A stretch of DNA of 64,000 nt, taken from assembly GCF_036884655.1 (NCBI RefSeq), contig NC_088330.1:34205001-34269000 (forward strand). Direction: 5' to 3'. The position numbers were made by a program, and so were the translations under genes. Positions 1 to 12,807 of this stretch are shown here, piece after piece (position 1 is the first letter of the stretch; every line of letters begins with the position of its first letter). The notes beneath the pieces are model-generated. The model saw nothing but the letters and a program-made list of their open reading frames with translations, had not been told where the DNA came from and made no database searches. Origin of the DNA: Musa acuminata AAA Group (lineage: Eukaryota > Streptophyta > Magnoliopsida > Zingiberales > Musaceae).

Positions 1-215
1 AAGAGCAAACAAAGATCAGATTCCAATCTTAAGCGAAAACAAGATTAGAATTTTGAATCAAATCAACCAGATCCGGTGTCCCCAAGAAAATCAAGTTGCA
101 ATTTTTTCAAGGACGACGGAGATCTAACGTCAGATTTAACGAGCGACACACGATGCAACTTAAGCAAATCAAGATCAAACAAAAGACTGGGCATTAAGAA
201 CAATAAATCGATCAC

Positions 216-423
216 CTCCGGAGACGAAAAGGGGCTGTGACTTGTGGAAGTGGACGCCGCGGACGGGGCCATCGTGCTCGTCAAAGCGGTCGATGAGGGT
301 GCCCATCCGGTAGTCCCATAGCTGGATGACGCCGCTGTGGAGGCTGGCGAGGATCCAAGGCCGCTTGCTGTGGAAGCTCAGGCCCTTCACCCGGTTGCTC
401 TTCGTCTCGAACTTGGTCAGCAT
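216..423 (-). CDS. Coatomer subunit alpha, exon 1 (partial gene)
   Basis: This is the N-terminus of the alpha subunit of the COPI coat, which binds cargo sorting signals and shapes Golgi-to-ER vesicles. The start codon is at 423-421 and the exon encodes 69 residues beginning [18 protein letters not shown], followed by the first WD40 repeats ([17 protein letters not shown], then [14 protein letters not shown], ending FVSGG). These phrases are near-invariant in eukaryotic alpha-COP. The exon ends at 216 in phase 1 with a GTGAT donor at 215; 1-215 is intron, and the rest of the roughly 1,200-residue protein lies off the left edge. An open frame continues upstream of the methionine, but that sequence does not look like the family, and a pyrimidine-rich stretch ending in CAG at 441 suggests a 5' UTR intron acceptor 18 bases before the start codon. 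Confidence 0.93.
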
Positions 424-730
424 CGCCGCCACGCGCGCGCCTGCGAGATCGAAACCGACGCAAAACAAACCTATATCAGAGGGGAAGGGAGCGGGGGGTA
501 AGTCAGCGGAAATTAGGGCTATGGCTGGGATCTGACCTCGGATCTGAGGAAAGGGCCTCCGACCTGGGGATATCAGATCTGGATCTCGAGCGACTAGATC
601 GAGAGAAGTGGAGATCGCCGCCGAGGGAGAGAAGATGGGGGTAGGGGAGACGGAGAAGACCGAGAGATGTCCGACGGGGGGGTCGCGCGACGACACGAGG
701 TAATCTGTTCTTCGCCCGTTACACTTCACT
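424..730 (-). promoter_or_regulatory. 5' UTR / proximal promoter of the coatomer alpha gene
   Basis: This is a GC-rich stretch directly upstream of the alpha-COP start codon, in sharp contrast to the AT-rich DNA beyond 730. On the minus strand it carries a probable 3' splice site (CTCGCAG, ending at 441), so the leader is probably interrupted by an intron. No clear TATA box was seen, which fits a housekeeping gene. The exact transcription start cannot be read from sequence. Confidence 0.45.
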
Positions 731-839
731 TTACCACGTTTTCTCTCTGTCTTATACTCGGGGTTTTTATTGCGGTATTTTTACATATATTTCCTTTCAA
801 AGTTATCGAATATCATATTTACCCTTATCTTTCAAAGAA

Positions 840-1950
840 AAAAGTTTCAGAGAATATTAATATCATTTATAACTTTAATAATTTTTAAAGAATAATTAAT
901 TTAAATTGAACCGAAAAATCATACCAAATAAAAATCAAATATAAATAAAACTGGTTTAAAATCGATTCGATTGGAACCAGTTTCATCATTAGTTTGATTT
1001 TGAAGACAATTAATGATTCTAGATATGAGATACTCTTCTTTGATTTGATTAATTGGCTCGAATCTAATCAAATCAATTTTAATTTGAAAGATTACTTCGA
1101 TTGAATTCACTGCCTAAGCTTTTAACGGGTTCAAATTAATTAATCATATTATATAAATAATATGAGTTTAATGTTATAAATACTTTCATGCCGTCCAATC
1201 AGATCAATATTTCGATTTAATTCACTGAACTGAATCAATTCATTTAAAAAAATATATATATATATATATTTAGATTTACTTAAATTTATAAATTGGTTAC
1301 TCGAATCAGATTAACTAATTTTGAATCAATTTAATTATCTATATCCCGAATTGATTCCGACTATTTTACTTTAATCAAATTGAAAAAAAATAATTTAATT
1401 TGATTCGAATGTGTTTGTAAATTTCAAAGGTCGCTTTTATTTGAGGGATATAAATTTTGAATGAATATTAATATCATTTATAGTTTTAATAAATTTTAAA
1501 TAATAGTTAGCTGATGGAGGATAACCCATTAGGTGTTAAATTGAATCGAAAAAGAGATACAAAATCAATTCGATCAGAATTAAACGATTGGGATAGTCGG
1601 TTGAAATCGATTTTAATTTGAAATATATCAACATAATTGAATTTCACTATCGTATATCTTTAATTGATTCAAACCAATTAATCAAATCGAGCCAAATGCT
1701 TAGTTTTATAAATATTATCGTGTCATCTAATTTGATTGAGATTTTGATTTGACTTAATTGAATTGAACTGGTTCATTCCAATAATATATATTTTTAAATT
1801 ATTCAAAATTATAAATTAATTAATCAATTATGATCAAGATTTTAATTTGACTTAATTAAATTAAACAGGATCATTCAAAATAATATATATATATATTTTT
1901 TTAAAATTATTTAAAATAATAAATTAATTAACTAATTAATTGAATCGAAT
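840..1950. repeat. Diverged ~0.6-kb direct tandem duplication, with a ~105-bp sub-duplication
   Basis: Very AT-rich, non-coding DNA. A segment starting near 851 (a GAATATTAATATCATTTAT block) recurs near 1461. Downstream blocks follow in the same order: a TTGAA(C/T)CGAAAAA block, an ATCGATT block, a TTATAAATA(C/T)T block at about 1177 and 1711, and a TTCATT block at about 1228 and 1771. The second copy is itself followed by a related block of about 105 bp (about 1735-1836 against about 1838-1945). There is no open frame of note. It probably arose by old segmental duplication of a non-autonomous repeat. Confidence 0.6.
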
Positions 1951-2403
1951 TAATTGATTCTGAATTAGGCATATTCCAATCAATTCTAATTTAAAATACA
2001 CAATATATTGAATTAGGCACATTAAAATACACAATACATTCACACATCTAAGTCTAACCGACTTGTGGAGAGGTGATGTTAAAAGTAGATAATGCTATAC
2101 TTTCCTAATAGTTTAAGCCTTTGAGAATTACTAATGACATATTTAAAACAATTATTGATCATCATATTTAAGTGGGTAAGAGGATTCAGACGACGAATTA
2201 TACTTTGAAATTAGATATGATGAGATAATTGTATCATATCTTTGACTAGTATCAATAGCTCTTTATTATTTTGACACTAGAACCAGAGTTTAGGAGCTTA
2301 AACTCCTCTACTAAAAATATTGATAAATATATTTAATCTTATATTAATTTTACAAGCATCAAAATTATTCTTTATGTTCATGATATGTAATTTAGGATTC
2401 TTA
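1951..2403. other. AT-rich intergenic DNA
   Basis: Stops occur in all frames and no conserved protein, RNA gene or terminal repeat was recognised. The sequence is simple AT-rich filler between the tandem duplication and the LTR-like fragment. Confidence 0.5.
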
Positions 2404-3600
2404 TGCTTATTAGGGTCGGAGCGGCACTAAGAGGTGGGGGTGAATTAGTGCAGCAGATTAAAACTCGTAAGTTTGAAAACGATTTCGTAAATGCGTAGAT
2501 ATTTCGATTGGACAATTGAAGGGTATTTATAGGCCCCAAGAGGATTCAAATTTTAGCTCCAAATTTTAAATTCTCTTGGATTCCCGAAGCTGATGGTGCC
2601 ACCGCCCGACCTTTCGGGTGCTAGGCGGTGCCACCGCCCAGTCAGTCGATGCCACTGCCGGACCTCTCGGGTGCTAGGCGGTGCCACCGCCCAGTCCGGT
2701 GGTACCACCACCCGATCCTCGGGTTCTGGGCGATGCCACCGCCCGGTCTTACGGGTCACTGGATGAGCTTCAAATCTGGCCCAAACTAGGTAATATCGGG
2801 CCCAGTTAGCCCCTAATTAGGATATATGATTATCTCTTAATCATAACTTTAATTACATGCAAACTACGCAACTAAAAACATAGTCCTAAGCAAGTTTTTA
2901 ACCAGCAAACATCGAGTCTCCTTCCGGCAAGCTTTCCGGCGATCTTTCGGTGGAATTCCGATACACCTTCGGATTTCTTCTAGCGAACTCCCAGCAGGCT
3001 CCCGATCTTGTGACGAGTTCTCCGAGTAGCCGAGCCTTCTTGGTGATCTCCATGAACCTCCGATAATCTCTTCGACGGACTTCCGAAAACTACGATAAGT
3101 CCCCGTTTTCTTCTCGGTTGGTTCTGGCAGCATCTCCGACAAATCTTCGGACTCTCGAACACCCATCGAACTTGACTTCGGTAGACTTGCTTTATGTCTT
3201 CAAGCTATCGTAGTTAATCCTGCACATGTAAAACAAAAGTTTGATCTAGACAATTACTCCTAAGCAATTAATCAAGTTGTCCGGCATGTCATTGGTCCCT
3301 CGACACTTCGTCCGATTCTTCGGCCTATCATCCTCTCTTGCGGTTTATTGTCCAATCGGCCAGTTGACTCCACAACTTCGATATCCTTGGCGTAATACCC
3401 GCTCTTCTTGGCCCAATGCTCAAATACATGGCCAAAGCCTTCTATCGATACGTCGACTGATCCACCGGCCTGACGTTCAATCTTCTGACATGTTCCTCTA
3501 GCACAACATGATTTTCCTGCTTCAATTGTCTCACCTTGATTGAAGTATCTTACATAACTCAAAACACAGATTAAATCATAAACACATAGCAAGTTGTTTC
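2404..3600 (-). mobile_element. LTR-retrotransposon fragment (LTR-like, minus strand)
   Basis: A 1.2-kb block of mixed base composition set in AT-rich DNA, with no protein domain of its own. On the minus strand it carries a textbook core promoter, CCTATAAATACCC at about 2540-2526, followed by a short leader and a terminus near 2404-2440. This is the layout of a long terminal repeat. It contains the GC-rich tandem motif annotated separately. I saw no second LTR, gag or pol in the window, so it is a solo LTR or fragment. The superfamily cannot be assigned from this piece. Confidence 0.5.
2592..2757. repeat. GC-rich tandem repeat, about three ~54-bp bipartite units
   Basis: Three units begin near 2592, 2648 and 2698. 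Each pairs a (G/A)TG(G/C)CACCGCC half with a CGGGTGCTAGGCGGTGCC half, so each unit is also nearly self-complementary (GGCGGTGCCACCGCC is close to a palindrome). It sits inside the LTR-like fragment, upstream of its core promoter on the minus strand, where it could form strong hairpins or act as an LTR enhancer. That role is inference. Confidence 0.75.
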
Positions 3601-4345
3601 ATCGTCAAAATACGAGGTTCAATAATGCTTATGTCAATTATAATAAATGATGACTTATGATTTAAAGATTATAAAAGAATTATATGGTTGTATAGATTTG
3701 ATAAGAAAAAAATCACTTTGTCAAATGCCTTTTTCTCAACATTAATCATATTTAAACATGATCATTTTTTATTATCACCTTGTTATCATCAAAAAATTAT
3801 TGCCATATTTATAATTTTTGAAGGATAAATGATTAACATCTCATTTGATCAAATTTTTTTTTAAATGTCATCCCGATCTATGCATGATAGATTATTATAG
3901 AGGATAAATGACTGGACATATATCAATCAAAATCTTTACCAACAAATTAATAGATATCATTTTTTATAATATTTATATGAAATTTGAGATGATCCACTTG
4001 GAAAATATAATTCTAACACATCCATTTTAATCCCCCATCAATCTCGTAAGTGGATTGTTTCATTAGACAATTTAGCTACAAAAGGCCATACTAATTAGTT
4101 TTTACCGGATAATACTCCTCTATTAAAAGCTTATTCACGATTTTTTTTTTTATAAATCTTAATTTTACCCTCTTATTAAATTGATTTGGATCAGTGAGTG
4201 AGTTCAAATTTGTCAATTTGTTCCCTTCCCTCCTACACCTCTTTTTCTTTGGAGTCTCCTCCTCCTTATTTCTTTCATACTCTTTTTCTTCCCAAATTAA
4301 TTTAATATAATATTATATAATAAATCTAAAAGATTATATATATAT
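3601..4345. other. AT-rich intergenic DNA
   Basis: No gene-like open frame, RNA gene or paired terminal repeat was seen. Poly-T and poly-A runs are common. Confidence 0.5.
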
Positions 4346-4816
4346 GATGATTTTTAGAAAATATTCATATTTTGAATATTTTTCAAAGATATCACTCTTT
4401 TGTTTATCGTCAAACAATACTTCTGATTTAGAAAATACCTATAATATCTCTCAAAAGTTTTTGAGCCAAAATTTTTTGCTCATCTTTTTATTAGTTTTCA
4501 AATGTCACAGTGTTTTCATTTAGTAGTATTTTTTAATAGTATTTATAATATTTTATTAATATACTAAAAAAATAATAAACATTATTAAAAAAAATACTAT
4601 AAATAATATAATTTCATGTCTTTTTTATTATCATTGTTCATAGATTATTACAATATTATATTTTTAAGTTGATAGTTAGTTTTAGTTGAGGTTAGAAGTC
4701 TATTTAGATTATTTATAACATTTTTAAATAAATTTCATAGTATATTTGTTATGATGGCCAAAACATTGTAACTGATCAAAAATACTATAACAAGCAAAAA
4801 AAAATTATGAAAGATA

Positions 4817-4852
<36 letters not shown>

Positions 4853-4930
4853 TACTATTTTAAAAAATAAAAATAAAGATATTGATTGAAAAATACCTAG
4901 AATATTGATATTTTCTAAAAAAAAACACCT
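4346..4930. mobile_element. MITE-like element with ~30-bp terminal inverted repeats, TA-flanked
   Basis: The left end (from 4346) reads GATGATTTTTAGAAAATATT. The right end, reverse-complemented from 4930, reads AGGTGTTTTTTTTTAGAAAA then TATCAATATT, and the two align over about 30 positions with few mismatches. Both ends are flanked by TATATATA, compatible with a TA target duplication. The 585-bp interior is AT-rich, non-coding, and includes a (TA)n run at 4822-4850. This looks like a non-autonomous DNA transposon. The superfamily is uncertain because the flanking simple repeat hides the true duplication. Confidence 0.5.
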
Positions 4931-5438
4931 ATATATATATATATCTATTTATAAAAAACCTGAATAAATTCTAAATTGCAACAATCACTTTGTGGGTATT
5001 TGGGGATAAATTACTCTTATTTATTATCAGCTTTTTTTTTTGTTGACTAAATACGGGGAAGTCAAAATTATTGATCTAAAACGAAACCCGATCGGTAACG
5101 ACCAACATGATGACCCGCCCGCATAAACCGACTCCTAAATACCGGGCGTGAAGACTAATAAATGACCCAAAGCGACGCCGTCGCAACTTATTCTCGTTTC
5201 ATTTCGGTGCACTGCACGTCCCACCCAGTCGGAGTATGAACCACTTCCCCTCCCTTTCCAGATCTCATCTCCGTTAGGGTCTCCTCGCTTCCGATCTTAA
5301 TCCGCTCTCGTCGATTCCTGGAGATCTGATCACCTAGAACTCGAGATCTAGTTCGCCTAGTCGCCTTTGCTACGGAATTGGTAACTTCTTTTCTTTTCTT
5401 CCTCCTCGGATCGTGTTCTGGTCGCTGCTGGGTCGAAG
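4931..5438 (+). promoter_or_regulatory. Promoter and 5' UTR region of the PLAC8 gene
   Basis: Composition shifts at about 5050 from AT-rich DNA to a GC- and pyrimidine-rich leader with many TC-rich patches (5241-5410), typical of a plant 5' UTR. No convincing TATA box was found, so the start of transcription is not fixed. Confidence 0.4.
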
Positions 5439-8400
5439 ATGATGTCGGAGGAGCCGGTGCCGTCGAGGTACGTGAAGCTCACCAAGGAGCAGGATGCGCC
5501 GTTGGAGGAGATCCGCCCTGGGGAGCTCAATCAGCCAGTTCATGTTCCCCAGGTTAGGGTTTTAACGAAGAATTCTTATATGCTTAAGAGCGGTTGCTTC
5601 TGTTAAAATTCTGATCTCCGTCGTTTTTGGATACCACACATGGACGGAGTCTAACTTGATTTTGGAAAGATTTGCACTGTGTACTGATGCCGGCCTTTGA
5701 TTTATCAGTTGGAGGTTCGTAGATGCGCCGAGTGCGGGCAACCCCTGCCGGAAAGCTATCAACCACCTGGTGATGAAGCTTGGACCACTGGAATCTGTGG
5801 TTGTTCTGAGGACCCTGAGAGCTGTAAGATCTGTCTTCCTACGTGCTCCATATAGAAGATATATTGGCGTAACAGAACGTTTAGAAGCTTTTCAAAGTTT
5901 AGACTGGTGCTAACCATTGAGTTTACTGTTACTTTTCCACATCTTACTATTTTCTTGGTCATATTTGACATTATGACCAAGAAAATTGACTAGAGACCTT
6001 CGTTGGCTTGGCTGCTCAATGCATGCCTAATTGTATGACTTAATTACTTAATAAGAACTGCTTGATGGCTAGCATGTTGGATGAATATCCATTTTCAGCT
6101 ATGTAATAAATACTATGTTAGATGGTGCTAGATGGCTCAGCCAATAGTGATGAGAATGTCAGCGATTCTATTGATAGTGGCAGCTTTACGAAGAGACAAG
6201 AAAGTATAAGTTAGCTAGGTTGTGTTGGAATATGTGGACACCTAGACTACATGCTCAGCAAGTTTATGTTTATCAAGTTATCGTAATAACAATCAGAACC
6301 AGCGAGGATTGATGGAATCTGATGTGTACAAGCTCACTGTTCTTGAGAAAAATTTATCACAGTCCTTAAGGAGTAATTTTGTCTACCTATTGATACTGGC
6401 TTTGGGCACATTTTCCCTCCAAGATACTATGAAACCGTGTTGCTTGACCATGCTGGCACATCAATTGAAAAGGGTATGCACTGGGTCACCTACATGCTCT
6501 ATTCTTAGTCTTGTCGAGTGACCTGATCGCAAGGTATTATATGCTGTCTATCAAACGATTTAATTGTGACGATACTCAGAGACCAAGGAATCTATGCTTG
6601 TTAAAATTTTCACTTTTCCATTCTGAATCCCCTCCAATTGTTATAGTTAGATATGAGAAAGAAGACTGTTGAGTCTCTTGGGTCATCAAACTTGTACATT
6701 TAGGCTTCCATCATGATGAATTACATAATACAACCATTTTAGACGCTGGTTGATTTGAGGTAAGACAGCTTTATATTGGCATAACTGAGATTTGCGGCAA
6801 TCTCTTCACTTTAAATGCTCTTCTTCTTTGAGACATGCTAATTAAATCAAAACTTAAAGCTTCTGCTGCATCCTTATATTTACATTCTTTAATTTTTTTT
6901 TGCTATGTGATCACTGTGGGGTCAATCTTTAAAGTTTAAATTTTAATGAACAGAAAATTGAGAAAAATATTTAGATGGCTAGGAATCCAGACCTTGAATT
7001 AATTTGATTAAAGCATTGCATAATGGAATTAAGCATATGACTAAACCTTTTGAACTATCACATATATGGTTGTTAGAAGTTTAAAAATGTGAAAGCTATA
7101 ATTTATTAAGCTACAGAGATTAAGTTATGTGTGACCCTAATGGATGATCTTCCTGTCTTATGGAAAACAAAACTATATACTGGTAAATCTCTTAGTTATG
7201 ACCTTGAAATCAGGTCATGCTGATAGATGAAACAATGTTTACACTTTACAAATCTTGTTCTTGGTACATTGATACATCTTGGTGTTTTTGAGGTAAAAAG
7301 TAAGTACTCATGAGACTTTCTCTTTTATGGGTTCATATTCTCCTTGCAGTTTATTCCCTTGAAAACCACTTTGTGTTTGTCTAAGCCAAAAATGAATCAA
7401 TGAGTTTTTTCAAGTATTGCATTTGGGATGTGGTATTTTGTCTCTATATGATTATGCCTTCTGGTATATGCACTTGATTAACATTACATGCTGTACAGGA
7501 GTTGCACTCAATGAACATCACAAGGTGGGTAAGTGTTGATTATATAAGTAGATGCTAGAAGAAACAAGACATTGTTTGCCACCTTGTCTGCTTCAGTGGG
7601 CACAACCATGAATTTCTTGTCTGTGTCATTGAAGAGGTGTCTGGAAAAGCTGGAAATGCCATGAATCTGATTAGAAAATATGCCATCATAACAATCGTTA
7701 GTGTTGGGACCGAGTGTCGGCAGATTATTGCCCTCTCAATTGCCTATGAAATTGAATCTTACCATTCATTCTGAAGCTAGCAGACACAACCAGTATTCAA
7801 ATCTCTCTCCCTCATCTGGTTATGATAAGTGTAATACATCCATTTCTGACGGGGATGTTTATAAGAAGAAGACATGCGACATAATTCTTGACAAAATGAT
7901 AATACATCTATCAAGAAGGAAACTGAACGGATACTCCATGAAGAATACTCATTCGTAGACTAGTATTTTTAGATGGATGTATAGGAAAATTTCTTTGGTA
8001 CTCTGTTATCAGCTTTGTCAAAGACCACTTGCATTTGCTGGAATCTTATATGTTGATATGCATCTTATTCCATGATTCTCTTCAAGAGATTTACAATGAC
8101 ACTAATTTTTCTACGAGTCCTATAATTTAATCGTATGTTTTTGACAATTTAAATAATGACCTTTTTGGATTATAGGTTGGACTGGTTTGTTCTGTCCTTG
8201 TGTGTTGTTTGGGCGCAATGTGGAGAGGCTTAGAGAAGATACACCATGGACAACTCCTTGTATTTGTCATGCTTTCTGTGTGGAAGGTGGTGTAGCACTT
8301 GCAGTTGCTACAGCAGTATTCCATGGTATTGACCCAAGAACATCGTTTTTGATTGGAGAAGGATTAGTCTTTGCTTGGTGGATGTGTGGTATCTACACTG

Positions 8401-9795
8401 GTATATTTAGGCAATCACTACAAAAGAAATATCATCTCAAGGTGAATTGCTTTTTCTTCTTTTTTCTCTGCTGACTGTGCTATTTGCCAATATGAACTTT
8501 GTTGTAACGGAAGTTCCACCTGCTCTTACTGGGAACAGTAGGAAACTCATTTAGTAAGCACTGCAGAGATGCAAAAAGTAATTTACATATGAATGCTGTT
8601 TGACCTTTTTTTTTGGGTTGCATGTGTTTGCACATGTTCTTGTTAAGGAAATTTTTTCGAACACATGGATTTCTTTTTGATGGTTTCTATCTTGTTTATT
8701 GTACTAGCAAAGTATGCTGTATTAATTTTGCTATATTATATGGACATTGGCTCCTCTATAAACAATTGTTTAGAACATGCAGTCTGCTAAAATCACCTTT
8801 ATGAATACAATAAAGATGAATATTCAAGATTAACATAATACAAACGAGTACCATTTTCAGGGTTGTTTTAGGACTATACTACACTACTGCTTTTATATAG
8901 AAACTATTCTTGCATTATGCGGACTATCTTTAATTCAGACAGCTTTATGCAAAGGCCCTTTGACGCATCTACTTCATACTTCTTTAATTAATCAGAGTTA
9001 GACAATTGTACGATTGTTGGTCTTGGATATAGTTGTAGCAAATTCTTAAACTCAAAAAATCAGATTCAAGAGAAAGATAGTCAATTAATCGATTTTCGGT
9101 TGGAAATGATATATCTTTTGTGCTGTACGAGTATCATAGAAACATCTTAAATAGAAACTGTTCTTGTTTCACTTGAACATCTACAATAATTTTACTAATT
9201 AATGGTTAATCCATTACCCAGTAATTTTCTGCACAGGAAATTATCTCTCAGGTGCAACCTCATAATTTTTTCACAATTTTCCTAGAACATGACTTACCTT
9301 CTGGACACATTCTATCAGCAAAATTGAACATGTCCCATGAAAAATTAGAAATTGCTTGTATCCAACAGTTATAATTTTTTAAAACAATTTTAGTGCTTGT
9401 TATCATGAACTTGCATTGTTGGGCATTTTTATTACCAGAATGGTATGTGTTATACATGTGCTCATGTATTTTCTACACTGGTTACATTGAATACACGTGT
9501 AGCTGTCATCTCTTCTGAGATTGCCATTAGATTTGATCTTGGTTATTATAATGTTGTATTGTTGTGGTTCCAGAACTCCCCATGTGACCCTTGCATGGTC
9601 CATTGCTGCATGCACTGGTGTGCCATCTGCCAGGAGCACCGGGAAATGAAGGGTCGGTTATCTGATAATCTTGTAATGCCGATGACTGTTGTCAACCCAC
9701 CACCTGTGCAGGAAATGAGCAACCGTAATTCAGAAGTCCCTGAGACTCCTCCCCAACAGACCCAGCACATTGAATTGGAGACACAAGCATTATAG
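5439..9795 (+). CDS. CNR6: PLAC8-family protein, cell number regulator 6-like
   Basis: Four exons join in frame into 238 residues: 5439-5552, 5709-5823, 8176-8441 and 9574-9795 (stop TAG), all with GT..AG introns. The PLAC8 (DUF614) signatures are intact: CGCSEDPES at 69-76, the core [15 protein letters not shown] at 77-91, two hydrophobic stretches at about 106-130 and 137-160 (likely membrane segments), then [26 protein letters not shown] at about 168-193. The tail is polar and rich in Pro, Gln and Glu. An N-terminal CAEC pair at 44-47 fits the CNR6 branch. Members of this family act at membranes in organ-size control and in heavy-metal or calcium movement; which applies here is unknown. 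ATGATG at the start gives a two-methionine choice with no effect on the product beyond one residue. The 2.35-kb second intron looks like decayed non-coding sequence. Confidence 0.92.
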
Positions 9796-12600
9796 TTTAA
9801 TTGAAATCCATCATACATGTTCAAGTACATGAGGCAGCAGAAAAAAAGCTAAGTGATCAATCTTCTCTTATGGTTATATTCTTATTAAACTTGATGGCAT
9901 CTGGATGACTATTGTCGAGCTTTTTGGCACCCCAAGAACACCTTTTTTTTTATGTTACTTATTTTGATGCTTGCAGCTTATATAAGGGGCAAACCATGAT
10001 TGTTAGTTTTGTAATCATTTTGGCCATTGTCCACGGACTATTTGTCATTATTGCAATCCATGATTATTAGCTTTGTAACCAAATTCTCCATTTTTCATCA
10101 TGTCATTGCAACAGTGGTTCAGATTGATGCTAAGACTTCCTCATACTTCTGGGTTTGTCAGGAGTTTACCTGCCCATGTCTATTGTTTACTTGCTATATA
10201 ATTTCTTTACTCTATGACAATGGAAGCGAGAAAATTTTGTTACATTAAATAGTGTGTAAGATGATTGCATGTGGATTTAACCTGAGATATTACTTTGTGT
10301 CACAGTGTACTAACCGTTGGATGTTGTTGCAGATTTCTTAACTCAATGACAATGGAAGTGAGAAAATTTTATCATATTTAATAGTATATGCCTGAGATCT
10401 TTTATTTGTCCAAAAATATACTAACCATTGGGATGTTCTTGCGGAGACAAATGATAGAAGTGATAAACATGTCTTCTCGTTGTGTATGTAAGAGATTGTT
10501 GATGGCGTATACGCTCTTTTGGTATTTTTTTTTGTCTTCTGTTCATCTTGTTTGATGCGGATATTGTGGTGTCAAATCTCTCCAATTTTTTTTCTTACTG
10601 ATAAAGAGGGATCTCTCGTTTCATTTTGATAGCAAAGTTGGTTTGTTCACCTTGTTTTTCGATTTGTCGGATTTCCTTAAGTGAATATAAATTTTAGAGT
10701 AGTCGAACTCTCTAATCGTTCTTTGATTATATTTTTGTATGATGAAGTCCCTCGTATGAGTCATTAATACTTATTCTTGGTATCTCTCTTGGAAGTATAC
10801 AACTCTCGTATACTAATGATCAAGGTTTTAATCAAATGTAAAATTCGGTGAATGTACAGAAGATTTGCCTTTATAGTATCATGATATTTATTATTTAAAT
10901 TAATATTCATTTTTATTATCATGTTGTTCATCAAAGTGGAGTTTCTAGTAGCTTTCAATTATACCTTCGTATAGCTAAGTTCCTTATGGGATTTCTCCTG
11001 TGTGTATCGTATTGTCTCAAATTATTTCTGTCATGATTCACTATACCATGTTGTCTCTTGGTAATATTTTCATTACATTTTGATCTTTGTAGAATAAATT
11101 TAAACTATAATCTCCTTATGTGTGTCCTTTGTCATCGTATCGTAAGGTCTTCGTTACCTTTGATTGTATTCGCTCTTTTGTAATCAAATTTCATTCATCC
11201 TCTCTCGTGTCACGTATAGATGAAATATATCTCTAGGATAGTTTTTCACCTAGTAGCTCTTAAAGTCTATTGACTTTATTTAAAAATGGTGTGTCATTGT
11301 TTGGATCAAATGCTCTTGCCCCTAGCATAATCTTTATTATGCATAACTATCTACTATTTGAATGGTAGCATTATAGTATTTTCTTCGAGAGTAGTCATTT
11401 TCATATCTTTTTATTCCGTGCCAAGGCTTTTTAACCGTAATTTTGTTTCTGTAACTTGAGTTGCCTTAGTCCCTTCATCAATTGTTTCGTCAAGATAAAG
11501 TGTATATGCATCAAAGCTTTTCATGGAGGAAAAAAAATATAAATTTATATCATTATTATGATAAAGTAAACTTATCTTGGACTTATTCTTGTGAAAAAAT
11601 TTAATAATTTTATAAAATTTTTTAAAAAGATTTTTCTAAAAGATATTTGATTGGTTCTTAGTTTAAGTATTTTTATATTATGTTATAATATGTTCTTGAT
11701 ATTGCTAAAAATATTATAACTTAACTCAATAAAAAATATTATGACTAATTTATTTTAGCAACATCATTATAATTATGTTGAAAAATATTGTACACATACA
11801 AGTCAAATTATTTGAATGTTGATGGACTCAAAATATATTAAGAATATACTTATAAACCTTGCTCGAGTTTCAAATAGGTATGCTTCTTCATTTAAGAAAA
11901 TAAATATTCCGATAATTTAAGTTCTATATTAGCTCCATTGTTTTTTGGTAAATTTTCAAAAGCATAATATCTCTATTATAAAATACCGTATCAATGAGAA
12001 ATGAACTGAAAAAATATTAGAAAAATATTTATAAACTTTGTTTATGTGTCATTATGTAAAAATATTAGAAAAATACCTATGATTTCTATAACAAGTATAT
12101 GAATCAATTTGATTTTTTTACTAAGTTAAAATAGTATAATACAGTAAGAAAACATATTGTAACTAAGAATCAATCTGATTCAATTAATCAGATCATGTTA
12201 TGGACCGACCCATAGAAAAAGAAAAAAAAATAGATAGGTGATTAAATGTTAAATTAAAGATAGAATTAGACAAAGAAAGGATCATTGATAGGGAAATCTG
12301 GTATCTTCCGAAAAGCTCAAGAAAAGTTCCTTTCTAAGAAATGGTCCTATTAATTTTTAAATCTAATAATGAATATTTTTTTAATCCGAAAAAACTATTC
12401 CGCTGCGATCCTTAATAGAGGCAATATTGTACTCGGCTCAAGACTTCGCCGCGGTTTGATGGGCCGGTTTAATTTCCTAATCAGCCGTTCAACTATTTGA
12501 ACCGGGTGCCCACCAGCCGACCCCGACAGTTGACCGGCGGCCCGGTCGGGTTACTTATTCATAAAGTAAAGAATATACTTCTACTACACATTCGTGGACT
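9796..12600. other. 3' UTR of the PLAC8 gene, then AT-rich intergenic DNA
   Basis: The first 200-300 bases are likely 3' UTR. From about 10250 to 12200 the sequence has scattered stops, T-rich tracts and no recognisable protein. The stretch 11560-12170 has the same ATATTATAAC / AAAAATATT word usage as other AT-rich blocks here. A short GC-rich patch at 12400-12600 leads into the next gene, with a G-box core CACGTG just downstream at 12642-12647. Confidence 0.45.
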
Positions 12601-12689
12601 ACCAACTGTCTACCTGCGCGTTGATTCAAGGAAATGAGTGACACGTGCTGGTTGGCATTGGGTAAGTTGAAAAAGGGCATATTAAAAGG

Positions 12690-12807
12690 ACCCTCTCTTC
12701 CCCACGCAGAAAATCCCTTGTAACGTCCTATCGAACGGAGTTTGGAATCTCCTCGTCGCACGGGCTTCGCTCTCCCCGTCTCGTCCGCAGCGATCGCCGC
12801 TGGCCAG
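12690..12807 (+). other. Probable non-coding first exon (5' UTR) of the alpha/beta-hydrolase gene
   Basis: A GC-rich leader-like segment ends at 12807 in CCAG followed by a GTAAAT donor. The first coding exon has a 3' splice site ending at 14575 (TGTAG), 13 bases before its ATG. This implies a 1.77-kb intron inside the 5' UTR. The 5' boundary of the exon is an estimate. Confidence 0.45.
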
